Source: Patiria miniata
Taxonomy: Eukaryota; Echinodermata; Asteroidea; Valvatida; Asterinidae
Direction of reading: 5' to 3'
Assembly (NCBI RefSeq): GCF_015706575.1
Contig: NW_024037073.1
Span: forward strand, 25,526,622-25,590,621
Length of the DNA: 64,000 bases
Shown here piece after piece: positions 32,201 through 43,200 of the stretch (the stretch's first letter is position 1; every line of letters begins with the position of its first letter). Below the pieces are notes generated by a model. It saw only the letters and a list, made by a program, of their open reading frames with translations. It ran no database searches and was not told where the DNA came from. Made by a program: the position numbers and the translations under genes.

Positions 32201-34077
32201 AGGGCCAATATTGCCAGTGGATTTTACAAATTGGAATTTAAAGGTGCAAAGAGTGTGCCACTGGTGTTATTTTAAGTTGATTGAATTTTGGAAGACTCGA
32301 AGGTTTTAAGCAAAAAAAAATATAATAAGTCAGGGTGGCAATACATTTTGAAAGCTGACTTCAACAGTTAATTAAATATTGGAATTTGTTAGGAATAAGG
32401 TTTGAAAAAGTGAGTGATTGCTTGCACCCAGTTACAAGGAATGACATGTTCTTGACACACTGCATCATTGGGGACTTTCTTGCCTGTATCCTGTTTTTAC
32501 CGCTACATATTATCTGTTCCATTCAAGCGCAACATATATGTCGACCTTTCTACTCAATAAACTCCTCCCATCATTTCCCCTCTTTGTGTAGCCCACACCT
32601 GGAGTGACCTTTTGATGACCGACTTTCATTATTACAGGAATCATTATCCAGGATAATTGCTCAACCTTTCCCTCTCGTAAACAGCTGTCCTTATTGAGAT
32701 ACCAGACGTAGGAAGCCAAGAGGATTTGGAGGACGAGACTTGCTACACAGAGCACAACTTGTCGCTGCTGCTGCAGGAGAAGGAAAGTCTGGAGAAGACT
32801 CTTGAGGAGGAGCAGACCACGTTGGCCCAGACAGAGCACAGGATGAAAGGCACTATAGAAAGGCTTCGTACAAAGGTGAGTGGGCATTCCATCTGGTCTT
32901 GGTCTAAGAATGAGTTTGGATCTTGTTCCCTGCATGCAACAGGTACCAAGGACGTCAATCGCTTCTCAAAAGTGGGAGGGGGGACATACCTTGATCAGAA
33001 CTAATGCAGGCACACTAATGCGACTGCGTTCTTTCAGTGGTCAGATTTCTGTTAGGATGCCAGCTGTCATGGCTGTGGGCTATCATGGTGTGCACTGTTG
33101 TCATTGCTCTACATTTTCTACACGTTCTACGTTGTTCTATGCGCTGACGCTGCTTATGATAAATGCAGACAAACCGTTGCACACATTTTGTACACAAGCT
33201 CAGATGTGTAGTTTATCCTTGTGTAGAGGATTCGTGGTTTCACTCATACTCTAGTTGCACTAAATAACTGGGCAACAACACATGTGCCTTCTTAAGCATT
33301 CATGCTCCAACTGCACACATCATAAAGTGCATAAATGTCAGACTTTGGGGTGCATTGTCATGGTTGTGATTGGTTACACATCATGGGGCAGAGCCTAATG
33401 AATTGGTCTATTAAAATTCCATCTGTAAACAAATAATTTCTCTGCCCATCCTTCTTGCTCTCCAGGTTGAGTATTTGTCCAACACAAACACGTCACTCAA
33501 GCAGCAGCTGTCCATGATTCACACGTCCAGTTTGAAACGTCTAACCAACTACAGCGAGAACCAGTCCATTTTGCAAGAGTTACTGCAACACATGTCTGAG
33601 CAGCACACCCAGCTGCTGCACCACCATCTAGCACAGCTACGGCTGTACACTCAGGCCTGCGCATTATCCAAATCAGCCCCCGAGGAATCTGCAGCTGAAT
33701 TTACCGTCTTGGTACCAGACCTGGCTGACCAATCACAGGACATCTCACACATGTCCATGATGTCGTCCTCGGAGGGCACCCTTGGGAACATGGAGCAGAC
33801 AGTTGTCATGACGATAACGTCTGAGGAGGATTCGGAGCCGCTCGGCAACACCGTTGATAACCCCGGAGATACTGTGGGACATGACTCCTTGACTTTGGAT
33901 ATAAAGGACGTTCACTTGTCACCAAATGACATTCTGTACCTACTGACAAGCGAGGGACTGTCACCAAGACATGACACCTCTGAGTCGGGTCACGTTTATC
34001 AATCAGGTAGAACTCATCCACATCACAACACAGGCTATGATGTCACGCAACAGGATTTTCACAAGAACAAAAGTTGA
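29251..34077 (+). CDS. C2H2 zinc-finger / coiled-coil protein gene, five exons
   Basis: Exons 29251-29457, 30205-30395, 31594-31854, 32685-32875 and 33466-34077, all with GT/AG borders. ATG at 29274 (the frame is closed just upstream by TAG). Exon 1: C13..C18 pair and a C2H2 finger C30-x2-C-x14-H-x4-H. Exon 2: a CRSC motif and a C-x2-C-x12-H-x3-H finger in HCYHCHNGF.. Exon 4 to start of exon 5: a Glu/Leu coiled coil (ESLEKTLEEEQTTLAQTEHR). Exon 5: Ser/Asp-rich tail to TGA. A nuclear DNA- or RNA-binding, dimerising protein is plausible; I do not recognise the family. Problems: in-frame TGA at 30222-30224; exon 3 enters in the wrong phase, has TAG at 31655-31657 and needs a frame change near GGGG at 31762-31765. 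The exon 3/4 and 4/5 phases are perfect. Confidence 0.7.
30396..31593. other. intron with a foldback MITE
   Basis: 30935-31080 holds an inverted repeat: GACCGCTTGGAGTC and GACTCCAAGCGGTTT around a short loop, extended outward by GGGAATAAA..TATG.CTTGG on both sides. TTTAAA flanks the right end. Confidence 0.55.
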
Positions 34078-34360
34078 AAATTGATTCTTTCCAACAGCAT
34101 GCCAAAAATATTCTGCCCCGATGGCTTTGACAAAAGAACATTTGAAAACAAATGTCAAATGAGGGGCCACTATTAAAACGTGGGAGAACTAACAGCCTGA
34201 AAGCCACTTAACTAAATAAAACCGGACATATTTTGTAAACAGTGTGCACTCAGTGTTGTCTTAGGGCTTAGTTGGGGGGGGGGGGGACTTGAACTAATGA
34301 GTTGAGTCTTCATGGAAGTTTGTCTTACCTGAGTTGAGTCTTCATGGAAGTTTGTCTTAC
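34078..34360. terminator. 3' UTR / polyadenylation signal of the zinc-finger gene
   Basis: AATAAA at 34215-34220, about 140 bases after the stop and followed by a GT-rich stretch (AGTGTTGTCTT). G run at 34274-34286. Confidence 0.6.
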
Positions 34361-34361
34361 C
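34298..34361. repeat. 32-bp tandem duplication containing a splice donor
   Basis: TGAGTTGAGTCTTCATGGAA.. (32 bases) occurs twice back to back. On the minus strand each copy carries CAGGTAAGACAAAC or CTCAGGTAAG, so the 5' splice site of the exon at 34361-34509 is duplicated. Confidence 0.85.
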
Positions 34362-34509
34362 TGAATGAAAAATTTTACCAAAGCAACTGGCCTTGGTCTC
34401 TCCTATCTTTTCGAGTTCTCGATGGGCAATCCCGAATCCGCTCAGTGAATGGGCGTCGTTGTAGGCCCAAACAGATCCACGTAGGTCCTCAAACACTTTA
34501 TATCTATTA
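34361..34509 (-). CDS. internal coding exon, unidentified gene
   Basis: Acceptor ATATGTTTCAG, donor GTAAGACAA. Encodes ..RYKVFEDLRGSVWAYNDAHS then LSGFGIAHRELEKIGETKAS.., protein-like throughout. This copy has a T run of 5 where the mirror copy (47619-47766) has 4. The mirror reads cleanly to the donor in phase 0, whereas this copy shifts frame in its last codons. Convergent with the zinc-finger gene. Family not recognised. Confidence 0.5.
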
Positions 34510-34734
34510 CTGAAACATATACGATGCAATTATGATTAACATTGAAACATTTGGTCGTATGTATAAAAACTAGCATTTGCTTCTTTTTTTTTATTACGTA
34601 TTTTTAAGCATAACTTTTATTTGCATGAATAAAAATGAGAGCAAATGCTTTCACTATTTGCTTCAAGCTAAAAGTATTTGCTTTTTTACTTTTTGGCTTT
34701 TGCTAGACTAGAAGTGTGGACTGGTTTCAAACTT

Positions 34735-37700
34735 GAAAAAAATATAAAGTTTCAATTGACCTCAAAATTAATAAAATTTTAAAATCTAAAACTCCAACTG
34801 TGGGACTTGAACTAGCAACCTTCAGAAGTTCAAATTTAGGGTCATCAGTCCGTATAACTTGATTAAGCACAACTTCACACTATTTTGTGGTTAAAAAATT
34901 AACCAAAGTTTCAATTGACCTAAAAAGTAGTAAAATTTTGAAATCTAAAATTCCCAGCGTGGGAATGAACCTGCAACCTTTAGATTTAGAGTCAGCAGTC
35001 TGAACCACTGCACTAAGCATAATTTCATGCGTTTTAGTGGTTGCGGAATTAAATATAAAGTTTCAATTTACCCAAAAAGAAATAAAATTTTAAAATCTAA
35101 AATTTCCACCCTTGATTTGAACCCACAACCTTCAGATTTCGAGTCAGCAGTCCATACCATTGGACTAAGCATAATTTCACACTTTTTAGTGGTTACGAAA
35201 TTAACTATGCAGTTTAAATTTACCCAAAAAGACATAAATATTTAAAATCTAAAACTTCCACCCTGGATTTGAACCCGCAACCTTCAGATTTCGAGTCAGC
35301 AGTCTGTACCATTGGACTAAGCATAATTTCACACTTTTTAGTGGTTACGAAATTAACTATCAAATTTAAATTTACCAAAAAAGAAATACATTTTAAAATC
35401 TAAAATTTCCACCCTGGATTTGAACCCGCAACCTTCAGATTTCGAGTCAGCAGTCCGTACCATTGGACTAAGCATAATTTCCCACTTTTTAGTGGTTACG
35501 GAATTAACTATCAAATTTAAATTTACCAAAAAAAAAAAAATACATTTTAAAATCTAAAATTTCCACCATGGATTTGAACCTGCAACCTTCAGATTTAGAG
35601 TCAGCAGTCCACACCATTGGACTAAGCATAATTTCCCACTTTTTAGTGGTTACGGAATTAACTATAAAGTTTCAATTTACCCAAAAAGAAATAAAATTTT
35701 TAAATCTATAATTTCCCCCCTGGATTTGAACCCACAACCTTCAGATTTCGAGTGAGAAGTCCATACCATTGGACTAAGCCTAATTTCACCATTTTTAAAG
35801 GTTACGAAATAACTATGAAGTTTCAATTTACCCAAAAAGAAATAAAATTTTAAAATCTAAAATTTCCACCCTTGATTTGAACCCACAACCTTCAGATTTC
35901 GAGTCAGCAGTCCATACCATTGGACTAAGCATAATTTCACACTTTTTAGTGGTTACGAAATTAACTATGCAGTTTAAATTTACCCAAAAAGACATAAATA
36001 TTTAAAATCTAAAACTTCCACCCTGGATTTGAACCCGCAACCTTCAGATTTCGAGTCAGCAGTCTGTACCATTGGACTAAGCATAATTTCACACTTTTTA
36101 GTGGTTACGAAATTAACTATCAAGTTTAAATTTACCAAAAAAGAAATACATTTTAAAATCTAAAATTTCCACCCTGGATTTGAACCCGCAACCTTCAGAT
36201 TTCGAGTCAGCAGTCCGTACCATTGGACTAAGCATAATTTCACACTTTTTAGTGGTTACGAAATTAACTATCAAATTTAAATTTACCAAAAAAGAAATAC
36301 ATTTTAAAATCTAAAATTTCCACCATGGATTTGAACCTGCAACCTTCAGATTTCGAGTGAGAAGTCCATACCATTGGACTAAGCCTAATTTCACCATTTT
36401 TAAAGGTTACGAAATAACTATGAAGTTTCAATTTACCCAAAAAGAAATAAATTTTAAAATCTAAAATTTCCACCCTGGATTTGAACCCACAACCTTCAGA
36501 TTTCAAGTCAGCAGTCCATACCATTGGACTAAGCCTAATTTCACAATTTTTAAAGGTTACGAAATAACTATCAAGTTTCAATTTACCCAAAAAGAAATGA
36601 ATTTTAAAATCTAAAATTTCCACCCTGGATTTGAACCCACAACCTTCAGATTTCGAGTAACCAGTCCATACCATTGGACTAAGCATAATTTCACACTTTT
36701 TAGTGGTTACGAAATTAACTATGAAGTTTAAATTTACCCAAAAGACATAAAATTTTAAAATATAAAACTTCCACCCTGGATTTGAACCCGCAACATTCAG
36801 ATTTCGAGTCAACAGTCCATACCATTGGACTAAGCATAATTTCCCACTTTTTAGTGGTTACGGAATTAACTATGAAGTTTAAATTTACCCAAAAAGACAT
36901 AAAATTTTAAAATCTAAAACTTCCACCCTGGATTTGAACCCACAACCTTCAGATTTCGAGTCAGCAGTCCGTACCATTGGACTAAGCATAATTTCACACA
37001 TTTTAGTGGTTACGAAATTAACTATCAAGTTTCAAATTACCCAAAAAGAAATAAATTTTAAAATCTAAAATTTCCACCCTGGATTTGAACCCACAACCTT
37101 CAGATTTCGAGTCAGCAGTCCATACCATTGGACTAAGCATAATTTCACACTTTTTAGTGGTTACGAAATTAACTATGAAGTTTAAATTTACCCAAAAAGA
37201 CATAAAATTTTAAAATCTAAAACTTCCACCCTGGATTTGAACCCACAACCTTCAGATTTCAAGTCAGCAGTCCGTACCATTGGACTAAGCCTAATTTCAC
37301 TATTTTTAAAGATTACGAAATAACTATCAAGTTTCAATTTACCCAAAAAGAAATACATTTTAAAATCTAAAATTTCCACCCTGGATTTGAACCCACAACT
37401 TTCAGATTTCAAGTCAACAGTCCATACCATTGGACTAAGTGTAATTTCCAATTTTTAAAGGTTATGAAATTAACTATCAAGTTTCAATTTACCCAAAAAG
37501 AAAAAACATTTAAAATCTAAAATTCCCACCCTGGATTTGAACCCACAACCTTCAGATTTCGAGTCAGCAGTCCGTACCATTGGACTAAGCATAATTTCAC
37601 ACTTTTTAGTGGTTACGAAATTAACTATCAAATTTAAATTTACCAAAAAAGAAATACATTTTAAAATCTAAAATTTCCACCCTGGATTTGAACCCACAAC

Positions 37701-39734
37701 CTTCAGATTTCGAGTCAGCAGTCCGTACCATTGGACTAAGCATAATTTCACACTTTTTAGTGGTTACGAAATTAACAATGAAGTTTAAATTTACCCAAAA
37801 GGACATAAAATTTTAAAACCTAAAACTTCCACCCTGGATTTGAACCCACAACCTTCAGATTTCGAGTCAGCAGTCTGTACCATTGGACTAAGCCTAATTT
37901 CACAATTTTTAAAGGTTACGAAATAACTATCAAGTTTCAATTTACCCAAAAAGAAATAAATTTTTAAATCTAAAATTTCCACCCTGGATTTGAACCCACA
38001 ACCTTCAGACTTCGAGTCAGCAGTCCGTACCATTGGACTAAGCATAATTTCACAATTTTTAGTGGTTACGAAATTAACTATGAAGTTTAAATTTACCCAC
38101 AAAGAAATAAATTTTAAAATCTATAATTTCTCCCCTGGATTTGAACCCTCAACCTTCAGATTTCGAGTCAACAGTCCATACCATTGGACTAAGCATAATT
38201 AAACACTTTTTAGTGGTTACGAAATTAAAGGGAAAATACAACATTTGCAAACATCAAAAAATAAAACTACCAAATCATTTTGAAATACCTTGCTGGACTG
38301 TTAGTGAATGACAGTGTAAAGCATCCTGTAAAATCATGGCACCTGGTATACTGTCATTTTCAAGAAAAGTGGTATTTTTGTATCAATTTCCAACGCTGGT
38401 CGGCCGATCAGCGTTGGAAACAACTGGCTTTTTTTCAAATACTGGCCCCAATTGACCATCGCACTTGTTTGCAATCGATTACAAACCTATGAACGGGTAC
38501 GAGCCAGCTAGACTGGTTCCCTGACCTTACAATTCCCCAATGTATGTAAACTGCTCTGTTTCTTCTTATATGGGGTCAGGGAACCAGACTACAAAAAAAT
38601 GATCGTTTTTCTTGGTTTTTATAGCATTTTCGAACCAAAACCTCAAAAAGTCTCTGTAACTATATTTGCTATATATTTCCAACCCCCCAATTCCATCCAT
38701 TTCTGAAAATTACAGCAAAAGCAAATGATGTATATTCCTTTAACTATCAAATTTAAATTTACCAAAAAAGAAATAAATTTTAAAATCTAAAATTTCCACC
38801 CTGGATTTGAACCCACAACCTTCAGATTTCGAGTCAGCAGTCCGTACCATTGGACTAAGCCTAATTTCACTATTTTTAAAGGTTACGAAATAACTATCAA
38901 GTTTCAATTTACCCAAAAAGAAATACATTTTAAAATCTAAAATTTCCACCCTGGATTTGAACCCACAACCTTCAGATTTCGAGTCAACAGTCCATACCAT
39001 TGGACTAAGTGTAATTTCCAATTTTTAAAGGTTATGAAATTAAACTATCAAGTTTCAATTTACCCAAAAAGAAAAAAAACATTTAAAATCTAAAATTTCC
39101 ACCCTGGATTTGAACCCACAACCTTCAGATTTCGAGTCAGCAGTCCGTACCATTGGACTAAGCATAATTTCACACTTTTTAGTGGTTACGAAATTAACTA
39201 TCAAGTTTAAATTTACCCAAAAAGACATAAAATTTAAAATCTAAAACTTCCACCCTGGATTTGAACCCACAACCTTCAGATTTCGAGTCAGCAGTCCGTA
39301 CCATTGGACTAAGCCTAATTTCACAATTTTTAAAGGTTACGAAATAACTATCAAGTTTCAATTTACCCAAAAAGAAATAAATTTTTAAATCTAAAATTTC
39401 CACCCTGGATTTGAACCCACAACCTTCAGATTTCGAGTAAGCAGTCCATACATGGACTAAGCATAATTTCACACTTTTTAGTGGTTACGAAATTAACTAT
39501 GAAGTTTAAATTTACCAAAAAGACAGACAATTTTAAAATCTAAAATTTCCACCCTGGATTTGAACCCACAACCTTCAGATTTCGAGTCAGCAGTCCGTAC
39601 CATTGGACTAAGCATAATTTCACACTTTTTAGTGGTTACGGAATGAAACTATAAAGTTTCAATTTACCCAAAGAAATAAAATTTTAAAATCTATAATTTC
39701 CCCCTGGATTTGAACCCACAACCTTCAGATTTCG
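34735..39734 (-). repeat. tandem array of ~150-bp tRNA-like monomers, left block
   Basis: About 30 monomers. Read on the minus strand, each has TTAGTCCAATGG (A-box-like, D loop with GG), GGACTGCTGACTCGAAATCT (anticodon-arm-like), GGTTGTGGGTTCAAATCC (B box) then T-rich TTTAGATTTTAAAATTTTAT. AGTCC pairs perfectly with GGACT as a D stem. The anticodon and T-arm region resembles a tRNA-Arg/Ser type, but T-stem pairing is degraded. Monomers near 34735-35000 are the most diverged, as at an array edge. Because 150 is divisible by 3, long spurious frames run through it. Confidence 0.92.
38229..38739. mobile_element. TTAA-flanked element inside the array
   Basis: TTAA at 38225-38228 and 38740-38743. 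Ends AGGGAAAATACAACATTTGC and the complement of AGGAATATACATCATTTGC. Contains a near-perfect palindrome CCAACGCTGGTCGGCC..GG near 38391-38418, and an inverted pair GGTTCCCTGACC / GGTCAGGGAACC near 38515 and 38573. piggyBac/Kolobok-like target preference. Mirrored at 43397-43908. Confidence 0.75.
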
Positions 39735-40234
39735 NNNNNNNNNNNNNNNNNNNNNNNNNNNNNNNNNNNNNNNNNNNNNNNNNNNNNNNNNNNNNNNNNN
39801 NNNNNNNNNNNNNNNNNNNNNNNNNNNNNNNNNNNNNNNNNNNNNNNNNNNNNNNNNNNNNNNNNNNNNNNNNNNNNNNNNNNNNNNNNNNNNNNNNNNN
39901 NNNNNNNNNNNNNNNNNNNNNNNNNNNNNNNNNNNNNNNNNNNNNNNNNNNNNNNNNNNNNNNNNNNNNNNNNNNNNNNNNNNNNNNNNNNNNNNNNNNN
40001 NNNNNNNNNNNNNNNNNNNNNNNNNNNNNNNNNNNNNNNNNNNNNNNNNNNNNNNNNNNNNNNNNNNNNNNNNNNNNNNNNNNNNNNNNNNNNNNNNNNN
40101 NNNNNNNNNNNNNNNNNNNNNNNNNNNNNNNNNNNNNNNNNNNNNNNNNNNNNNNNNNNNNNNNNNNNNNNNNNNNNNNNNNNNNNNNNNNNNNNNNNNN
40201 NNNNNNNNNNNNNNNNNNNNNNNNNNNNNNNNNN
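39735..40234. other. 500-N assembly gap 1
   Basis: Exactly 500 N, a default gap size. It separates the left block of the array, which reads as minus-strand tRNA-like monomers, from a block in the opposite orientation. Confidence 0.99.
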
Positions 40235-43200
40235 TTAATTTCGTAACCACTAAAAAGTGTGAAATTATGCTTAGTCCAATGGTATGGACTGCTGACTCGA
40301 AATCTGAAGGTTGTGGGTTCAAATCCAGAGGGGAAATTATAGATTTTAAAATTTTATTTCTTTTTGGGTAAATTGTAACTTGATAGTTATTTCGTAACCT
40401 TTAAAAATTGTGAAATTAGGCTTAGTCCAATGGTACAGACTGCTGACTCGAAATCTGAAGGTTGTGGTTCAAATCCAGGGTGGAAGTTTTAGATTTTAAA
40501 ATTTATGTCTTTTAGGGTAAATTTAAACTTCATTGTTAATTTCGTCACCACTAAAAAGTGTGAAATTATGCTTAGTCCAATGGTACGGACTGCTGACTCG
40601 AAATCTGAAGGTTGTGGGTTCAAATCCAGGGTGGAAATTTTAGATTTTAAATTTATTTCTTTTTGTCAATTTAAATTTGATAGTTAATTTCGTAACCACT
40701 AAAAAGTGTGAAATTATGCTTAGTCCAATGGTATGGACTGCTGACTCGAAATCTGAAGGTTGTGGGTTCAAATCGAGGGGAAATTATAGATTTTAAAATT
40801 TATTTCTTTTTGGGAAATTGTAACTTGATAGTTATTTCGTAACCTTTAAAAATTGTGAAATTAGGCTTAGTCCAATGGTACAGACTGCTGACTCGAAATC
40901 TGAAGGTTGTGGGTTCAAATCCAGGGTGGAAGTTTTAGATTTTAAAATTTTATGTCTTTTAGGGTAAATTTTAAACTTCATTGTTAATTCGTCACCACTA
41001 AAAAGTGTGAAATTATGCTTAGTCCAATGGTACGGACTGCTGACTCGAAATCTGAAGGTTGTGGGTTCAAATCCAGAGTGGAAATTTTAGATTTTAAATT
41101 TTATTTCTTTTTTGGTAAATTTAAATTTGATAGTTAATTTCGTAACCACTAAAAAGTGTGAAATTATGCTTAGTCCAATGGTATGGACTGTTGACTCGAA
41201 ATCTGAAGGTTGAGTGTTCAAATCCAGGGGGAAATTATAGATTTTAAAATTTTATTTCTTTTTTGGGTAAATTTAAACTTCATAGTTAATTTCGTAACCA
41301 CTAAACAGTGTGAAATTATGCTTAGTCCAATGTACAGACTGCTGACTTGAAATCTGAAGGTTGTGGGTTCAAATCCAGGGTGGAAATTATAGATTTTAAA
41401 ATTTTATTTCTTTTGGGTAAATTTAAACTTGATAGTTATTTCGTAACCTTTAAAAATTGTGAAATTAGGCTCAGTCCAATGGTACGGACTGCTGACTCGA
41501 AATCTGAAGGTTGTGGGTTCAAATCCAGGGGGGAAATTATAGATTTTAAAATTTATTTTTTTTGGGTAAATTGAAACTTTATAGTTCATTCCGTAACCAC
41601 TAAAAAGTGTGAAATTATGCTTAGTCCAATGGTACGGACTGCTGACTCGAATTCTGAAGGTTGTGGGTTCAAATCCAGGGTGGAAATTTTAGATTTTAAA
41701 ATTGTCTGTCTTTTTGGGTAAATTTAAACTTCATAGTTAATTTCGTAACCACTAAAAAGTGTGAAATTATGCTTAGTCCAATGGTATGGACTGCTTACTC
41801 GAAATCTGAAGGTTTTGGTTCAAATCCAGGGTGGAAATTTTAGATTTAAAAATTTATTTCTTTTTGGGTAAATTGAAACTTGATAGTTATTTCGTAACCT
41901 TTAAAAATTGTGAAATTAGGCTTAGTCCAATGTTCGGACTGCTGACTCGAAATCTGAAGGTTGTGGGTTCAAATCCAGGGGAAGTTTTAGATTTTAAAAT
42001 TTTATGTCTTTTTGGGTAAATTTAAACTTCATTGTTAATTTCGTAACCACTAAAAAGTGTGAAATTATGCTTAGTCCAGTGGTACGACTGCTGACTCGAA
42101 ATCTGAAGGTTGTGGGTTCAAATCCAGGGTGGAAATTTTAGATTTTAAAATTTATTTCTTTTTTGGTAAATTTAAATTGATAGTTAATTTCGTAACCACT
42201 AAAAAGTGTGAAATTATGCTTAGTCCAATGGTATGGACTGTTGACTCGAAATCTGAAGGTTGAGGGTTTCAAATCCAGGGGGGAATTATAGATTTTAAAA
42301 TTTTATTTCTTTTTGGGTAAATTATACTTGATAGTTATTTCGTAACCTTTAAAAATTGTGAAATTAGGCTCAGTCCAATGGTACGGACTGCTGACTCGAA
42401 ATCTGAAGGTTGTGGGTTCAAATCCAGGGGGAAAATTATAGATTTTAAAATTTTATTTCTTTTTGGGTAAATTGAAACTTTATAGTTCATTCCGTAACCA
42501 CTAAAAAGTGTGAAATTATGCTTAGTCCAATGGTACGGACTGCTGACTCGAAATCTGAAGGTTGTGGGTTCAAATCCAGGGTGGAAATTTTAGATTTTAA
42601 AATTGTCTGTCTTTTTGGGTAAATTTAAACTTCATAGTTAATTTCGTAACCACTAAAAAGTGTGAAATTATGCTTAGTCCAATGTATGGACTGCTTACTC
42701 GAAATCTGAAGGTTTGTGGGTTCAAATCCAGGGTGGAAATTTTAGATTTAAAAATTTATTTCTTTTTGGGTAAATTGAAACTTGATAGTTATTTCGTAAC
42801 CTTTAAAAATTGTGAAATTAGGCTTAGTCCAATGGTACGGACTGCTGACTCGAAATCTGAAGGTTGTGGGTTCAAATCCAGGGTGGAAGTTTTAGATTTT
42901 AAAATTTTATGTCTTTTTGGGTAAATTTAAACTTGATAGTTAATTTCGTAACCACTAAAAAGTGTGAAATTATGCTTAGTCCAATGGTACGGACTGCTGA
43001 CTCGAAATCTGAAGGTTGTGGGTTCAAATCCAGGGTGGAAATTTTAGATTTTAAATGTTTTTTTCTTTTTTGGTTAAATTGAAACTTGATAGTTAATTTC
43101 ATAACCTTTAAAAATTGGAAATTACACTTAGTCCAATGGTATGGACTGTTGACTCGAAATCTGAAGGTTGTGGGTTCAAATCCAGGGTGGAAATTTTAGA

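Larger units (their letters stand above)
20926..39734 (+). repeat. left arm of an 18.8-kb palindrome
   Basis: Reverse-complemented at about 42390-61204. Mirrored coordinates sum to about 82120-82130 throughout, so the arms are colinear with only small indels. Contains part of a LINE, TRMT2A exon 1, nested hAT elements, a zinc-finger gene and half of the tRNA-like array. Confidence 0.95.

Noticed and set aside
36264..36812. Long minus-strand frames in the array (up to 182 codons), and similar frames in the right block
   Set aside because: They are translations of the 150-bp monomer, whose length is a multiple of three; the peptide repeats every 50 residues and the frame breaks at each indel.
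34735..39734. CRISPR-like array
   Set aside because: Whole 150-bp monomers repeat with variation; there are no short identical repeats with unique spacers, and the context is animal DNA.
39684..40322. Frames running through N, also at 60919-61791
   Set aside because: They exist only because N was read as open; the sequence is unknown.
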